The notes below the pieces were generated by a model. The model was not told where the DNA came from, made no database searches, and worked only from the letters and a program-made list of their open reading frames with translations. Made by a program: the position numbers and the translations under genes. A DNA stretch of 64,000 bases from Pseudosulfitobacter pseudonitzschiae (lineage in GTDB: Bacteria > Pseudomonadota > Alphaproteobacteria > Rhodobacterales > Rhodobacteraceae), in NCBI RefSeq assembly GCF_900129395.1, contig NZ_FQVP01000003.1, positions 186,001 through 250,000 on the forward strand, in the 5' to 3' direction. Below are positions 39,368-48,999 of this stretch, one piece after another; positions within the stretch are counted from its first letter, which is position 1; each line of letters opens with the position of its first letter.

Positions 39368-39673
39368 ATGGCTAAGAAATCCATGATCGAGCGCGAGAAA
39401 AAGCGCGAAGCCCTGGTCAAAAAGTACGCCGCCAAACGCGCCGCACTCAAAGTGATCATCAACGACGAAAGCCAACCGATGGAGGACCGCTTCCGCGCTT
39501 CCCTGAAGCTGGCGAAACTGCCGCGCAACAGCTCGGCCACACGTTTGCACAACCGGTGCCAACTGACCGGCCGTCCGCACGCGTATTATCGTAAACTGAA
39601 AATTTCGCGGATCGCGCTGCGGGACCTTGGCTCGAACGGCCAGATCCCCGGCATGGTCAAGTCGAGCTGGTAA
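39368..39673 (+). CDS. rpsN: 30S ribosomal protein S14 (zinc-free type)
   Basis: 101 residues, the longer form without the CxxC zinc site: [20 protein letters not shown], then [20 protein letters not shown]. The long form is normal for proteobacteria. It assembles late into the 30S head. Confidence 0.97.
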   Translation: MAKKSMIEREKKREALVKKYAAKRAALKVIINDESQPMEDRFRASLKLAKLPRNSSATRLHNRCQLTGRPHAYYRKLKISRIALRDLGSNGQIPGMVKSSW

Positions 39674-39686
39674 GGAGGGCTTTGGT

Positions 39687-40079
39687 ATGAACGATCCTAT
39701 CGCAGACATGCTGACACGCATCCGCAACAGCCAGATGCGCGGCAAGTCCACCGTCATGACACCAGCGTCAAAGCTGCGTGCGTGGGTTTTGGACGTGCTG
39801 GCCGACGAAGGCTATATTCGCGGTTACGAAGCAAAAACAGGCGCTGACGGCCACCCGGCCCTCGAAATCAGCCTGAAATACTACGAAGGCGAACCCGTCA
39901 TTCGCGAAGTGAAACGGGTCTCGAAACCCGGTCGTCGCGTCTACATGGGCGTCAATGACATCCCCGTTGTCCGTCAGGGCCTGGGCGTGTCGATTGTCTC
40001 CACACCCAAGGGTGTGATGTCGGATGCAAACGCACGGGCGGCCAATGTTGGCGGCGAAGTGCTTTGCACCGTATTCTAA
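39687..40079 (+). CDS. rpsH: 30S ribosomal protein S8
   Basis: 130 residues from [20 protein letters not shown]; the C-terminus has [27 protein letters not shown] precedes ATG 39687; the frame upstream belongs to the rpsN region. S8 binds 16S helix 21 and, in E. coli, represses the spc operon by binding near rplE. Confidence 0.98.
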   Translation: MNDPIADMLTRIRNSQMRGKSTVMTPASKLRAWVLDVLADEGYIRGYEAKTGADGHPALEISLKYYEGEPVIREVKRVSKPGRRVYMGVNDIPVVRQGLGVSIVSTPKGVMSDANARAANVGGEVLCTVF

Positions 40080-40089
40080 GGAGGGTTTC

Positions 40090-40623
40090 ATGTCTCGTAT
40101 TGGTAAGAAACCGGTCAGCCTGCCCAGCGGTGTTTCCGCAACGGTCAGCGGCCAGTCGATCGAAGTCAAAGGCCCCAAAGGCACACGTTCGTTCAAGGCA
40201 ACGGATGATGTGACCCTGACGGTCGAAGACAACGTCGTGAAAATCACGCCCCGTGGCAAATCCAAGCGCGCGCGCCAGCAGTGGGGCATGAGCCGCACAA
40301 TGGTCGCGAACCTGGTCACCGGCGTGTCCGAAGGCTTTAAGAAAGAGCTTGAGATCAACGGTGTGGGTTACCGCGCCCAGATGCAGGGCAACACCCTGAA
40401 GCTGAACCTCGGCCTGTCCCACGACGTTGACTATCTGCCGCCCGAAGGGGTGACAGTGACCGCGCCGAAGCAGACCGAGATCGTGGTCGAAGGCATTGAT
40501 GAACAACTCGTCGGTCAGGTTGCAGCGAACATTCGCGCCTGGCGGAAGCCCGAGCCCTACAAAGGCAAAGGCATCAAATACAAAGACGAGTATATCTTCC
40601 GCAAGGAAGGCAAGAAGAAGTAA
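40090..40623 (+). CDS. rplF: 50S ribosomal protein L6
   Basis: 177 residues from [20 protein letters not shown], with the duplicated L6 fold and the C-terminal [20 protein letters not shown]. It supports the factor-binding region of the 50S. AAGGAGGG precedes the ATG. Confidence 0.98.
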   Translation: MSRIGKKPVSLPSGVSATVSGQSIEVKGPKGTRSFKATDDVTLTVEDNVVKITPRGKSKRARQQWGMSRTMVANLVTGVSEGFKKELEINGVGYRAQMQGNTLKLNLGLSHDVDYLPPEGVTVTAPKQTEIVVEGIDEQLVGQVAANIRAWRKPEPYKGKGIKYKDEYIFRKEGKKK

Positions 40624-40634
40624 GGACCAGACAG

Positions 40635-40994
40635 ATGGCAAACAGCAAACGGACCCTGTTCCTCAAGCGCCGCCTGCGCGTCCGGAACAAACTTCGCCGC
40701 GTGAACGCAGGGCGCATGCGCCTTTCAGTGCACCGCTCGAACAAGAACATCAGCGTTCAGCTGATCGACGATGTGAATGGTGTCACAGTGGCATCGGCCT
40801 CCAGCCTCGAGAAAGATCTCGGCGTTGTTGGCAAAAACAACATCGACGCGGCCACCAAGGTCGGTTCTGCGATTGCAGAGCGCGCGAAGAAAGCAGGCGT
40901 GGAAGAAGCATACTTCGACCGCGGCGGCTTCCTCTTTCATGGCAAGGTGAAGGCTCTGGCCGACGCTGCGCGTGAAGGTGGTTTGAAAATCTAA
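40635..40994 (+). CDS. rplR: 50S ribosomal protein L18
   Basis: 119 residues: basic N-terminus ([20 protein letters not shown]), then [15 protein letters not shown] and [21 protein letters not shown]18 binds 5S rRNA with L5. A 126-bp gap with a CGCCCC/GGGGCG hairpin (41008-41030) follows before rpsE; it has no T-run. Confidence 0.98.
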   Translation: MANSKRTLFLKRRLRVRNKLRRVNAGRMRLSVHRSNKNISVQLIDDVNGVTVASASSLEKDLGVVGKNNIDAATKVGSAIAERAKKAGVEEAYFDRGGFLFHGKVKALADAAREGGLKI

Positions 40995-41120
40995 GACCCA
41001 TGTAAGTCGCCCCTTGCCTTGCGGGGGGCGGCTTCGATGATCCGGGGGCGCAGTTTTATCTGGCCTTGTCCCACCAGGATTGACCCATTCGGCGCAAGCC
41101 ACCAATGAAAGGATGTTCTC

Positions 41121-41699
41121 ATGGCAGAACGTGAAAACCGCCGCGGCCCGCGCCGCGAACGGGAAGAAACACCGGAATTCGCAGACCGTCTGGTCGCGAT
41201 CAACCGCGTCAGCAAAACCGTCAAGGGTGGTAAGCGCTTTGGCTTCGCCGCTCTGGTTGTTGTTGGCGATCAAAAAGGCCGCGTCGGCTTCGGCAAAGGC
41301 AAGGCGAAAGAGGTCCCCGAGGCCATTCGCAAAGCCACCGAGCAAGCCAAGCGCCAGATGATCCGCGTTCAACTGCGCGAGGGCCGCACCCTGCACCACG
41401 ACATGGAAGGCCGCCACGGCGCCGGCAAGGTCGTGATGCGCACAGCACCAGAAGGTACCGGTATCATCGCCGGTGGTCCGATGCGTGCCGTTTTCGAAAT
41501 GCTCGGCGTCAAGGACGTTGTGTCCAAGTCGATCGGTTCGCAAAACCCGTACAACATGATCCGCGCCACCATGGACGGCCTGAAAAAAGAGGCATCGCCT
41601 CGTTCGGTTGCCCAGCGTCGTGGTAAAAAAGTGGCTGACATTCTGCCCAAGCGCGAAGACAACGTCGAGTCGTCCGCTCAAGTGGCTGAGGAGGCATAA
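41121..41699 (+). CDS. rpsE: 30S ribosomal protein S5
   Basis: 192 residues. The N-terminal RNA-binding part includes [20 protein letters not shown] (with D before R), and then [20 protein letters not shown] and the C-terminal [17 protein letters not shown]5 helps decoding fidelity. An arginine/glutamate-rich extension of about 20 residues precedes the core, which is common in alphaproteobacteria. Confidence 0.98.
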   Translation: MAERENRRGPRREREETPEFADRLVAINRVSKTVKGGKRFGFAALVVVGDQKGRVGFGKGKAKEVPEAIRKATEQAKRQMIRVQLREGRTLHHDMEGRHGAGKVVMRTAPEGTGIIAGGPMRAVFEMLGVKDVVSKSIGSQNPYNMIRATMDGLKKEASPRSVAQRRGKKVADILPKREDNVESSAQVAEEA

Positions 41700-41701
41700 G
41701 C

Positions 41702-41890
41702 ATGGCCAAGACTATCGTCATCAAACAAATCGGTTCCCCGATCCGCCGCCCTGCAAAACAGCGCGCAACACTGATCGGCCTGGGCCTGAACAAGATGCAC
41801 CGTGTGCGCGAACTGGAAGACACACCTTCCGTGCGCGGCATGATCAACTCGATCCCGCACATGGTCGAGATCATCGAAGAAAAAGGCTGA
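41702..41890 (+). CDS. rpmD: 50S ribosomal protein L30
   Basis: 62 residues with [20 protein letters not shown] and [20 protein letters not shown], the standard L30. It starts two bases after rpsE and precedes a strong terminator. Confidence 0.97.
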   Translation: MAKTIVIKQIGSPIRRPAKQRATLIGLGLNKMHRVRELEDTPSVRGMINSIPHMVEIIEEKG

Positions 41891-41935
41891 ACATCTGACA
41901 GGGTGTGATGCCCGACAGATGAAAGCTGAAACAGA

Positions 41936-41967
41936 AACGCCCCGCAGGAAACTGCGGGGCGTTTTGC
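41936..41967 (+). terminator. Rho-independent terminator after rpmD
   Basis: AACGCCCCGCAG, GAAA tetraloop, CTGCGGGGCGTT and a short T-run. It separates rpmD from rplO, which normally follow each other. Confidence 0.93.
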
Positions 41968-42000
41968 TGTTGTGGGTTGGACCGCAGGGCGATGGGCAAG

Positions 42001-42516
42001 TCAGGTCAAAGCCTGCGCGATCTGCGTGCAGGTTTGCTGGGCCGCATCGGATTCTGGGTGGCGGTAATAATCGTGTGGGGCTGCATCAAACACCGTCCAA
42101 TGGGCAGGCACAGTCGCAAGCCATTCGGGCGACGGCTTGCCCGGATCATCCGCACCAAAGAAAACAAAATTCGGCGTCGCAATCGTGGCCTCGTCTCTTA
42201 GGCGTGTAGAAGAGACACAGAATATGGCGGAAAATGAAGATCCGGCTGCGGCCGCCCGCCAAATGGCTGTGCCCCCTGCGCTATAGCCCAAGCCGACCGC
42301 GCCATCTTTTAGGGTCTGTCCCAGAACACGCACAGTTTCCTCGATACCGCCATGCATGAACAAATGCCGGTGCAATGCCTCACCGTTTAACTTGGGTCGA
42401 CCGGACAACGCATTCAAAGACAGCCGTGTTCGGTCATGCCCGGGGGGCAGTCGTGCAGATAGGCACTGCTCTGGCGTAGGCTGGTCGTGAATATCGGTGA
42501 TGACATAGAGTTTCAT
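42001..42516 (-). CDS. Alpha/beta-hydrolase-like protein
   Basis: 171 residues from MKLYVITDIHDQPTPEQCLS (a second ATG lies three bases upstream). A nucleophile elbow GYSAGG is followed by a hydrophobic strand and a putative acid in FFGADDPGKPSPEW and a His in DAAPHDYYRHPESD, matching the Ser-Asp-His order of small serine hydrolases. The total length is short, so only a minimal core is present. It is transcribed away from rplO, between the rpmD terminator and a long gap. The substrate is unknown. Confidence 0.72.
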   Translation of the reverse strand: MKLYVITDIHDQPTPEQCLSARLPPGHDRTRLSLNALSGRPKLNGEALHRHLFMHGGIEETVRVLGQTLKDGAVGLGYSAGGTAIWRAAAAGSSFSAIFCVSSTRLRDEATIATPNFVFFGADDPGKPSPEWLATVPAHWTVFDAAPHDYYRHPESDAAQQTCTQIAQALT

Positions 42517-42519
42517 CAT

Positions 42520-43227
42520 CTGATGGTAATGTGTAGCAGGGGCGGTTGCAAACATTGGGGCGGCTGTCGTGGCTTGTTTGGTGGCGCCGCGGGATTTTGT
42601 TCTGGGCTTTGGTGCCTGGTGGCAAGGCCAATCCCCACACAGACATGCGCACCACGCAGGAGGGTATTGCCGTCACGACTGTGCTGCGGGGCAGGGGAGC
42701 TGGTCGCTGCTTTCAAAGCGGCACGGGCCGCGCCTCCCATTCTCAGCCGCTCGGACCACCTGCGTCAAACCACACAGCGCCAAGGCTGGCGCACCACCGC
42801 GCGCCCCGCTCATCCCACCTTAACCAACGCCGCGTAAACCTTTGCGCGTTGCAACACACCGCTGCGGGGGCGAACACCCCCCAAGGCATCCACAGGATAG
42901 AGGCCCCTGACAAGGGCCACACTGAACGGTTCAGGGTGCAGGCCCCCAAGCCTGTCTCGTATATCCGATCTGGCGGCGCCGCCCTTTTTACCGGCCCACA
43001 CCACCACCCAGATACGAACAGACACCGAAACTGCCCCGACCAACCGTCGCGGCAGTCCTTTCGCGTGCCGAATCGCCGCTGGGCTTGCCCCTATCTCCCT
43101 CTTGCCCCGCAGCCCGCCATCCCTTATACGCCCCCAGTGGCCGAAACTTTGCCACGCAAGAATCATGAAACGCCGCGTTTGACCGCTCCCGTCGCTGGGG
43201 GTCACATCCGGCAAAAGGAGAAGCGAC
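42520..43227. other. Long gap between the hydrolase gene and rplO
   Basis: About 700 bp without a convincing gene. A plus-strand open frame runs through (42546-43241), but its composition (many Pro, His, Arg, no folded-domain look) and its overlap with the rplO start make it unlikely. GGGGG-CGAACA-CCCCC (42867-42882) is one hairpin. The right end holds the rplO promoter (43102-43130). The rest may be a decayed insertion or an unrecognised RNA. Confidence 0.5.
43102..43130 (+). promoter_or_regulatory. Promoter of rplO-secY-adk
   Basis: TTGCCC (43102-43107), 17-base spacer, TATACG (43125-43130). The -10 hexamer is the same as that of the str promoter at 22068. The start would lie about 95 bases before rplO. 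Confidence 0.55.
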
Positions 43228-43701
43228 ATGAAACTGAATGAACTGCGCGATAACGAAGGCGCCACCAAGAAACGCAAGCGCGTTGGTCGTGGCCCCGGCT
43301 CCGGCACCGGTAAGATGGGTGGCCGTGGTATCAAAGGTCAGAAATCCCGTTCGGGTGTGGCGATCAATGGCTACGAAGGCGGCCAGATGCCCCTGTACCA
43401 ACGTCTGCCCAAGCGTGGCTTTACCAAGCCGAACCGCAAATCCTATGCCGTTGTGAACCTGGGCCTGATCCAGAAATTCATCGACGCCAAGAAAATCGAC
43501 GGTTCCGCCGCGATCACCGAAGATGTCCTGATCTCCTCGGGTCTGGTGCGTCGCAAACTGGACGGCATCCGCGTTCTGGCCAAGGGCGAAGTGACCTCGA
43601 AGCTGGACCTGCAAGTCACCGGCGCGTCGAAATCCGCGGTCGAAGCTGTCGAAAAAGCTGGCGGCTCGCTGACAGTCACAACAGCGGCAGCGGCCGAGTA
43701 A
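43228..43701 (+). CDS. rplO: 50S ribosomal protein L15
   Basis: 157 residues: [20 protein letters not shown], then [20 protein letters not shown] and FEGGQMP-like [17 protein letters not shown]. It binds 23S rRNA late in assembly. AAAGGAGAAG precedes the ATG. Here it heads a block after a long gap. Confidence 0.97.
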   Translation: MKLNELRDNEGATKKRKRVGRGPGSGTGKMGGRGIKGQKSRSGVAINGYEGGQMPLYQRLPKRGFTKPNRKSYAVVNLGLIQKFIDAKKIDGSAAITEDVLISSGLVRRKLDGIRVLAKGEVTSKLDLQVTGASKSAVEAVEKAGGSLTVTTAAAAE

Positions 43702-43760
43702 ACCTTACTCGAACCTTGTGGGCCGGCGCAGTCCGGCTTACATAGCCTTGAGTTTTCCTT

Positions 43761-43796
43761 AACGCCGCCCGCCGGAAAACGGCTTGGGCGGCGTTT
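43761..43796 (+). terminator. Hairpin between rplO and secY (attenuator-like)
   Basis: AACGCCGCCC (43761-43770) and GGGCGGCGTT (43786-43795) enclose an inner GCCG-GAAAA-CGGC. A short TTTT follows. Termination here would lower secY relative to rplO; read-through is needed because no promoter is visible before secY. Confidence 0.7.
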
Positions 43797-43818
43797 TCGC
43801 AACAGAAAGAGCCGATAT

Positions 43819-45189
43819 ATGGTATCCGCCGTCGAAAACATGGCCGCCAACACCAGCTGGGCTGCGTTGGGCAAGGCCACGGACCTGCGCAACCGCATCC
43901 TGTTCACCCTTGGCCTGCTGATTGTCTACCGACTGGGCACGTTCATCCCCGTTCCGGGAATCGACGGCGCTGCGTTGCGTGACTTCATGGAAGGCGCGGG
44001 GCAGGGCATCGGCGGCATGGTGTCGATGTTCACCGGCGGCGCGCTGGGGCGGATGGGCATTTTTGCCCTTGGGATCATGCCCTATATTTCGGCCTCGATC
44101 ATCATCCAGCTTCTGACCTCGATGGTGCCCTCGCTTGAGCAGCTCAAGAAAGAAGGCGAACAGGGGCGCAAGAAGATCAACCAATACACCCGCTACGGCA
44201 CCGTGGCACTGGCGACCTTGCAGGCTTACGGCCTTGCCGTCAGCCTTGAGGCGGGCGACCTGGTGACCGATCCGGGCATGTATTTCCGCATGGCCTGCCT
44301 GATCACGCTGGTCGGCGGCACCATGTTCCTGATGTGGCTGGGTGAACAGATCACCGCACGCGGCATCGGCAACGGCATTTCGCTGATCATCTTTGTCGGC
44401 ATCATCGCCGAAGTACCCGCAGCATTGGCACAGTTCTTTGCCAGCGGCCGCAGCGGCGCCATCAGCCCGGCCGTGATCGTGGGGGTGATCGTCATGGTCA
44501 TCGTGACCATCATGTTCGTTGTGTTCATGGAGCGTGCCCTGCGCAAGATCCACATCCAGTACCCACGCCGCCAGGTCGGCATGAAGGTCTATGACGGCGG
44601 TTCCTCGCACCTGCCGGTCAAGGTCAACCCCGCCGGTGTGATCCCCGCGATCTTTGCCTCGTCGCTGCTGTTGTTGCCGGTGACGGTCAGCACCTTCTCG
44701 GGCAACTCGACCAACCCGGTGATGAGCTGGCTGCTGGCCAACTTTGGCCCCGGCCAGCCGCTGTACCTGTTGTTCTTCGTGGCGATGATCGTCTTCTTTG
44801 CCTATTTCTACACCTTCAACGTCAGCTTCAAACCTGACGAGGTTGCAGAAAACCTGAAGAACCAGAACGGCTTTGTGCCCGGTATCCGTCCCGGCAAGAA
44901 AACCGCCGACTATCTGGAATATGTGGTCAACCGTATCCTGGTGCTGGGCGCTGCCTATCTGGCGCTGGTCTGTCTGCTGCCGGAAATCCTGCGCAGCCAG
45001 TTCACCATTCCCTTCTACTTCGGCGGCACATCGGTGCTGATCGTCGTGTCGGTGACCATGGACACGATCCAACAAATCCAATCCCACCTGCTGGCCCACC
45101 AATACGAAGGGCTGATCGAAAAATCGAACCTGCGTGGCAAAGGCAAAGGGGGAAAACCCCGCAAGAAACGGAGCCCCGTGCGTCGATGA
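43819..45189 (+). CDS. secY: Preprotein translocase subunit SecY
   Basis: 456 residues with ten membrane helices. The plug region [20 protein letters not shown], the [20 protein letters not shown] loop, and [20 protein letters not shown] with [17 protein letters not shown] are the SecY hallmarks. It forms the protein-conducting channel with SecE (at 3893) and SecG. Its last bases overlap the adk start. Confidence 0.99.
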   Translation: MVSAVENMAANTSWAALGKATDLRNRILFTLGLLIVYRLGTFIPVPGIDGAALRDFMEGAGQGIGGMVSMFTGGALGRMGIFALGIMPYISASIIIQLLTSMVPSLEQLKKEGEQGRKKINQYTRYGTVALATLQAYGLAVSLEAGDLVTDPGMYFRMACLITLVGGTMFLMWLGEQITARGIGNGISLIIFVGIIAEVPAALAQFFASGRSGAISPAVIVGVIVMVIVTIMFVVFMERALRKIHIQYPRRQVGMKVYDGGSSHLPVKVNPAGVIPAIFASSLLLLPVTVSTFSGNSTNPVMSWLLANFGPGQPLYLLFFVAMIVFFAYFYTFNVSFKPDEVAENLKNQNGFVPGIRPGKKTADYLEYVVNRILVLGAAYLALVCLLPEILRSQFTIPFYFGGTSVLIVVSVTMDTIQQIQSHLLAHQYEGLIEKSNLRGKGKGGKPRKKRSPVRR

Positions 45190-45827
45190 ATATTATTCTG
45201 CTTGGACCGCCGGGAGCGGGCAAAGGAACACAGGCCCGTATTCTGGTCGAAGAGCATGGCATGGTGCAGCTCAGCACCGGTGACATGCTGCGTGCCGCCA
45301 AGGAAAGCGGCACCGAGATGGGTGACATCGTGGCCGACGTGATGGCCCGTGGCGCATTGGTGACGGATGACATCGTGATCGGCCTGATCCGCGAACAGCT
45401 GAACACGGTCAATGCGAACGGGTTCATCTTTGACGGCTTCCCGCGCACGCTGGCACAGGCCGACGCGCTGACCAACCTGCTGGCCGCCGAAGGCGAAAGC
45501 CTGGATGCCGTGGTCGAGATGGAAGTGGACGACGATGCGTTGGTGGCCCGTATCACCGCGCGGTCGACCTGTGGCGATTGCGGTGAGGTCTATAACGACA
45601 ACACCAAGCCACAGCCCGCCGACGGCAAGTGCAGCAAATGCGGCGCTTCTGATTTCCGCCGCCGCGCAGACGACAACGAGGAAAGCCTCAGAACCCGTCT
45701 GATGGAATACTACAAGAAAACCTCGCCGCTGATTGGTTACTATTACGCCAAGGGCATGCTGACCAAGATCAACGGCCTGGGCGAAATCGCGACAGTGAAA
45801 GCCGCCATCGACAAGGCGCTTTCCTAA
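45186..45827 (+). CDS. adk: Adenylate kinase with zinc-binding LID
   Basis: 213 residues. The P-loop [10 protein letters not shown] (7-16), FDGFPRT (82-88) and [14 protein letters not shown] identify Adk, which interconverts ATP, AMP and ADP. The LID domain carries Cys129, Cys132, Cys149 and Cys152 (CGDC and CSKC), a zinc site that E. coli Adk lacks but many other bacteria have. The ATG overlaps secY (ATGA). Confidence 0.98.
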   Translation: MNIILLGPPGAGKGTQARILVEEHGMVQLSTGDMLRAAKESGTEMGDIVADVMARGALVTDDIVIGLIREQLNTVNANGFIFDGFPRTLAQADALTNLLAAEGESLDAVVEMEVDDDALVARITARSTCGDCGEVYNDNTKPQPADGKCSKCGASDFRRRADDNEESLRTRLMEYYKKTSPLIGYYYAKGMLTKINGLGEIATVKAAIDKALS

Positions 45828-45849
45828 GCCGGGCAAAGGGGATGGGCAC

Positions 45850-46224
45850 ATGCGCTTCAAACAGATTATCGCGGTAACGCTTTTCGGTTTGGCTGCCCTC
45901 CCTGCATCGGCCCAGAACATCCTTAGCAATCCCGGACTGTGTGCCGCCGATGACGGCGAACAGGAACTGGCGGGTGTGGCCTATCTGTACGACACATCCG
46001 TCGAGGCGCATTGGCGCGGCTGTGCATGGGACACGCCGCTGGACTATGCGCCCGGCCTGCTTGCCGAAGTCAACGCGCGCTGTGACGGGCAGGACGGGGC
46101 CGATGACGTGCGGCTGAGGGTCGTGGTGAACGGGCAGGGGCGCGTGACCATCGAGGGGATGGATGGCAGCACCGGATTGCCCGATTACTATTTCCCGTGC
46201 AGCCGCTGGGGCTTTAGGGGCTAG
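45850..46224 (+). CDS. Small secreted protein of unknown function
   Basis: 124 residues with a signal peptide (MRFKQIIAVTLFGLAALPAS, cleavage after ASA at 21). The mature part has four Cys residues (in GLCAADD, RGCAWDT, ARCDGQD and PCSRW), perhaps two disulfides. I recognise no domain. It starts 22 bp after adk with GGGGATGGG-type SD and probably shares its transcript. Confidence 0.7.
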   Translation: MRFKQIIAVTLFGLAALPASAQNILSNPGLCAADDGEQELAGVAYLYDTSVEAHWRGCAWDTPLDYAPGLLAEVNARCDGQDGADDVRLRVVVNGQGRVTIEGMDGSTGLPDYYFPCSRWGFRG

Positions 46225-46269
46225 GTCGCAAAGCCCGCAAATAGCACTGCGCCGCCCCTTTGCGGACTG

Positions 46270-46278
46270 TTATCCACA
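46270..46278 (+). promoter_or_regulatory. Perfect DnaA box next to rpsM promoter
   Basis: TTATCCACA is the E. coli consensus 9-mer. It lies 6 bases before the -35 hexamer of the rpsM promoter, so bound DnaA could influence transcription. A single box can also occur by chance. Confidence 0.5.
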
Positions 46279-46284
46279 GGGGGG

Positions 46285-46313
46285 TTGACCCTGCGCGGCA
46301 AGGCACATAATTA
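46285..46313 (+). promoter_or_regulatory. Promoter of rpsM-rpsK-rpoA-rplQ
   Basis: TTGACC (46285-46290), 17-base spacer, TAATTA (46308-46313). It would give a leader of about 150 bases before rpsM. Confidence 0.7.
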
Positions 46314-46386
46314 GCGCTATCTCGAAAGAGAATCGCAAGTTCTGACCGGGTCGCACCCGACAGGAACAGATCACCTGATCAGCGGC

Positions 46387-46446
46387 GGCCCGTAGCAGCG
46401 ATGCTTCGGGCTTATGTTGTGAAAAAAGGGCCCGGAACTACGGGCT
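46387..46446 (+). promoter_or_regulatory. Leader structure before rpsM
   Basis: GCCCGTAG (46388-46395) pairs with CTACGGGC (46438-46445), closing a 42-base loop that includes a GAAAAAAGGGCCC stretch. It ends 10 bases before the rpsM SD AAAGGAATA. In E. coli the alpha operon leader folds around the first start codon and is bound by S4; here it may be an equivalent, though rpsD is absent from this cluster. Confidence 0.4.
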
Positions 46447-46470
46447 CGCAACGAAAAAGGAATATGACAC

Positions 46471-46839
46471 GTGGCACGTATCGCCGGCGTTAACATCCCC
46501 ACTGCAAAGCGGGTTCCAATCGCCCTCACCTACATCACCGGTATCGGTAACACTTCGGCCAAAGCCATCTGCGAAGCAGTTGGCATCGACGCATCGCGTC
46601 GTGTGAACGAGCTGTCCGACGCCGAAGTTCTGAAAATCCGCGAGCACATCGACGAAAACTACACCGTCGAAGGTGACCTGCGTCGTGACACGCAGATGAA
46701 CATCAAGCGCCTGATGGACCTGGGCTGCTACCGTGGCCTGCGTCACCGTCGCAACCTGCCCGTCCGTGGTCAGCGTACTCACACCAACGCACGTACTCGC
46801 AAGGGCCCCGCAAAGGCCATTGCCGGTAAGAAGAAATAA
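46471..46839 (+). CDS. rpsM: 30S ribosomal protein S13
   Basis: 122 residues from GTG 46471 ([20 protein letters not shown]), with AAAGGAATA upstream. The C-terminus has the basic [21 protein letters not shown]13 bridges to the 50S and contacts the P-site tRNA. Confidence 0.97.
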   Translation: MARIAGVNIPTAKRVPIALTYITGIGNTSAKAICEAVGIDASRRVNELSDAEVLKIREHIDENYTVEGDLRRDTQMNIKRLMDLGCYRGLRHRRNLPVRGQRTHTNARTRKGPAKAIAGKKK

Positions 46840-46854
46840 GGGAGGCTCTGATCA

Positions 46855-47244
46855 ATGGCACGCGATAAGACACGTACAAAGAAAAAAGAGCGCAAGAACA
46901 TCGCCGCTGGTGTGGCGCATGTGAACTCTTCCTTCAACAACACCAAGATCCTGATCTCGGATGTTCAAGGCAACGCAATTGCATGGTCGTCGGCAGGCAC
47001 CATGGGCTTTAAAGGGTCGCGTAAATCGACACCTTATGCTGCCCAGATGGCCGCCGAAGATGCAGGCAAAAAAGCACAAGACCACGGCGTGAAAACGCTG
47101 GAAGTCGAAGTGCAAGGCCCCGGCTCGGGTCGTGAGAGCGCATTGCGCGCCCTGGCGGCTGTCGGCTTTAACATCACGTCGATCCGTGACGTGACACCGA
47201 TGGCCCACAACGGCTGCCGTCCGCCGAAACGCCGCCGCGTCTAA
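46855..47244 (+). CDS. rpsK: 30S ribosomal protein S11
   Basis: 129 residues: [40 protein letters not shown], and the C-terminal [12 protein letters not shown]11 lines the mRNA platform. It starts 15 bases after rpsM. Confidence 0.98.
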   Translation: MARDKTRTKKKERKNIAAGVAHVNSSFNNTKILISDVQGNAIAWSSAGTMGFKGSRKSTPYAAQMAAEDAGKKAQDHGVKTLEVEVQGPGSGRESALRALAAVGFNITSIRDVTPMAHNGCRPPKRRRV

Positions 47245-47260
47245 GCTGACTTTTACTATC

Positions 47261-47299
47261 GGGGCTGCGTGTTTGCACGCGGCCCCAATCCGCTTTTTT
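47261..47299 (+). promoter_or_regulatory. Hairpin between rpsK and rpoA
   Basis: GGGGCTGCGTG (47261-47271), TTTG, CACGCGGCCCC (47276-47286) with one G-U pair. Six T residues come 8 bases later, so it is only a weak terminator. It may attenuate rpoA relative to rpsMK. Confidence 0.55.
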
Positions 47300-47356
47300 G
47301 AAACCTCGGGAGTCTGCTCCTTCGGGACATAGGGACAGACAGGAATGGAGGGACGT

Positions 47357-48373
47357 ATGATCCACAAAAATTGGGCTGAATTGATCAAGCCTCAGCAGCT
47401 TGACGTGAAACCGGGCAATGACCCGGCCCGTCAGGCCACAGTCATCGCCGAACCGCTGGAACGCGGCTTTGGTCTGACCATGGGCAACGCCCTGCGCCGC
47501 GTGCTGATGAGCTCGCTGCAAGGTGCGGCCATCACATCGGTGCAAATCGACAACGTGCTGCACGAGTTTTCGTCCGTGGCCGGTGTGCGTGAAGACGTGA
47601 CCGACATCATCCTGAACCTCAAGGGCGTCAGCCTGAGCATGGAAGTCGAAGGGCCCAAGCGCCTGTCGATTTCGGCAAAAGGTCCGGGCGTTGTGACTGC
47701 TGGCGACATCTCGGAAAGCAATGGCATTGCCGTTCTGAACCGCGAGCACGTGATCTGCCACCTGGATGACGGTGCCGATCTGTACATGGAACTGACGGTC
47801 AACACCGGCAAGGGCTATGTCGCAGCCGACAAGAACAAACCCGAAGATGCGCCCATCGGTCTGATCCCGATCGACGCGATCTATTCGCCTGTCAAACGCG
47901 TCAGCTATGACGTGCAGCCGACCCGCGAAGGTCAGGTTCTGGACTATGACAAGCTGACCATGAAAGTGGAAACAGACGGTTCGATCACGCCGGACGACGC
48001 CGTGGCCTTTGCCGCGCGTATCCTGCAGGACCAACTGGGCATTTTCGTCAACTTCGACGAGCCGGAATCGGCATCGCGTCAGGACGATGACGACGGTCTG
48101 GAGTTCAACCCGCTTCTGCTGAAGAAAGTGGACGAACTGGAACTGTCCGTGCGTTCGGCCAACTGCCTGAAGAACGACAACATCGTCTATATCGGCGACC
48201 TGATCCAGAAGACCGAAGCAGAAATGCTGCGCACCCCGAACTTTGGCCGCAAATCTTTGAACGAGATCAAGGAAGTGCTGTCGGGCATGGGGCTGCACCT
48301 TGGCATGGACGTCGAGGACTGGCCACCAGACAACATCGAGGATCTGGCGAAGAAATTCGAAGATTCCTTCTAA
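47357..48373 (+). CDS. rpoA: DNA-directed RNA polymerase subunit alpha
   Basis: 338 residues from [26 protein letters not shown] is correctly spaced, and the ATG at 47345 would overlap that SD. The dimerisation motif [20 protein letters not shown] lies near residues 37-56. The C-terminal domain has [20 protein letters not shown] (with E before L) and [20 protein letters not shown]. It scaffolds core assembly and touches UP elements and activators. Confidence 0.99.
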   Translation: MIHKNWAELIKPQQLDVKPGNDPARQATVIAEPLERGFGLTMGNALRRVLMSSLQGAAITSVQIDNVLHEFSSVAGVREDVTDIILNLKGVSLSMEVEGPKRLSISAKGPGVVTAGDISESNGIAVLNREHVICHLDDGADLYMELTVNTGKGYVAADKNKPEDAPIGLIPIDAIYSPVKRVSYDVQPTREGQVLDYDKLTMKVETDGSITPDDAVAFAARILQDQLGIFVNFDEPESASRQDDDDGLEFNPLLLKKVDELELSVRSANCLKNDNIVYIGDLIQKTEAEMLRTPNFGRKSLNEIKEVLSGMGLHLGMDVEDWPPDNIEDLAKKFEDSF

Positions 48374-48384
48374 GACGACCCCGA

Positions 48385-48402
48385 GGCGGGGGAGACCCCG
48401 CC
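48385..48402 (+). repeat. GC-rich short hairpin between rpoA and rplQ
   Basis: GGCGGGG (48385-48391), GAGA (a GNRA-type loop), CCCCGCC (48396-48402). It belongs to the same motif group as the hairpins at 11695-11714 and 25519-25573. Confidence 0.75.
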
Positions 48403-48505
48403 CCGGACCACGACCGGGCGAAATGCCCCAAGGAGAGCCCAAGACACGCATCGCGGGCCAGACAAAGCAAAACAGCCCGTAGAGGGCACATCTAGGAGAA
48501 CGAAC

Positions 48506-48922
48506 ATGCGTCACGCACGTGGATACCGCCGCCTGAACCGCACACATGAGCACCGCAAGGCGCTGTGGGCAAACATGGCCGGCTCGCTCATCGAACATGA
48601 GCAAATCAAGACAACCCTGCCCAAAGCGAAAGAGCTGAAGCCGATCATCGAGAAAATGATCACGCTGGCGAAACGCGGCGACCTGCACGCCCGTCGTCAG
48701 GCTGCATCGAAGCTGAAACAAGACGCTTTCGTCGAGAAACTGTTCGCAGTTCTGGGCCCGCGCTACAAAGACCGCCAAGGTGGTTACGTGCGCGTGCTGA
48801 AAGCCGGTTTCCGTTACGGTGACATGGCGCCGATGGCGATCATCGAATTCGTGGACCGCGACCGCGACGCCAAAGGCGCCGCAGACAAGGCGCGCCTGGT
48901 CGAAGTCGAAGCCGAAGATTGA
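48506..48922 (+). CDS. rplQ: 50S ribosomal protein L17
   Basis: 138 residues: [40 protein letters not shown], then [20 protein letters not shown]. The acidic C-terminus is slightly longer than in E. coli. An AGGAGAACG sequence precedes the ATG, and a strong terminator follows. Confidence 0.98.
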   Translation: MRHARGYRRLNRTHEHRKALWANMAGSLIEHEQIKTTLPKAKELKPIIEKMITLAKRGDLHARRQAASKLKQDAFVEKLFAVLGPRYKDRQGGYVRVLKAGFRYGDMAPMAIIEFVDRDRDAKGAADKARLVEVEAED

Positions 48923-48952
48923 TTTTTGTTCGGGCCTGCGGGTCTGAGCATG

Positions 48953-48983
48953 AAAACGCCGCCCCGGATCGGGGCGGCGTTTT
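48953..48983. terminator. Terminator after rplQ
   Basis: AAAACGCCGCCCCG, GAT, CGGGGCGGCGTTTT. The A/T-flanked stem can work for both rplQ and the convergent minus-strand gene. Confidence 0.93.
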
Positions 48984-48999
48984 GCGTTTGTGAACGGGC

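Noticed and set aside
42546-43241. 231-residue plus-strand frame between the hydrolase gene and rplO
   Set aside because: No SD, Pro/His/Arg-rich translation without a folded look, and it overlaps the rplO start and its promoter. Kept only as a non-coding gap.
43819-45102. Antisense 447-residue frame over secY
   Set aside because: A shadow of secY with no start signal or motif.
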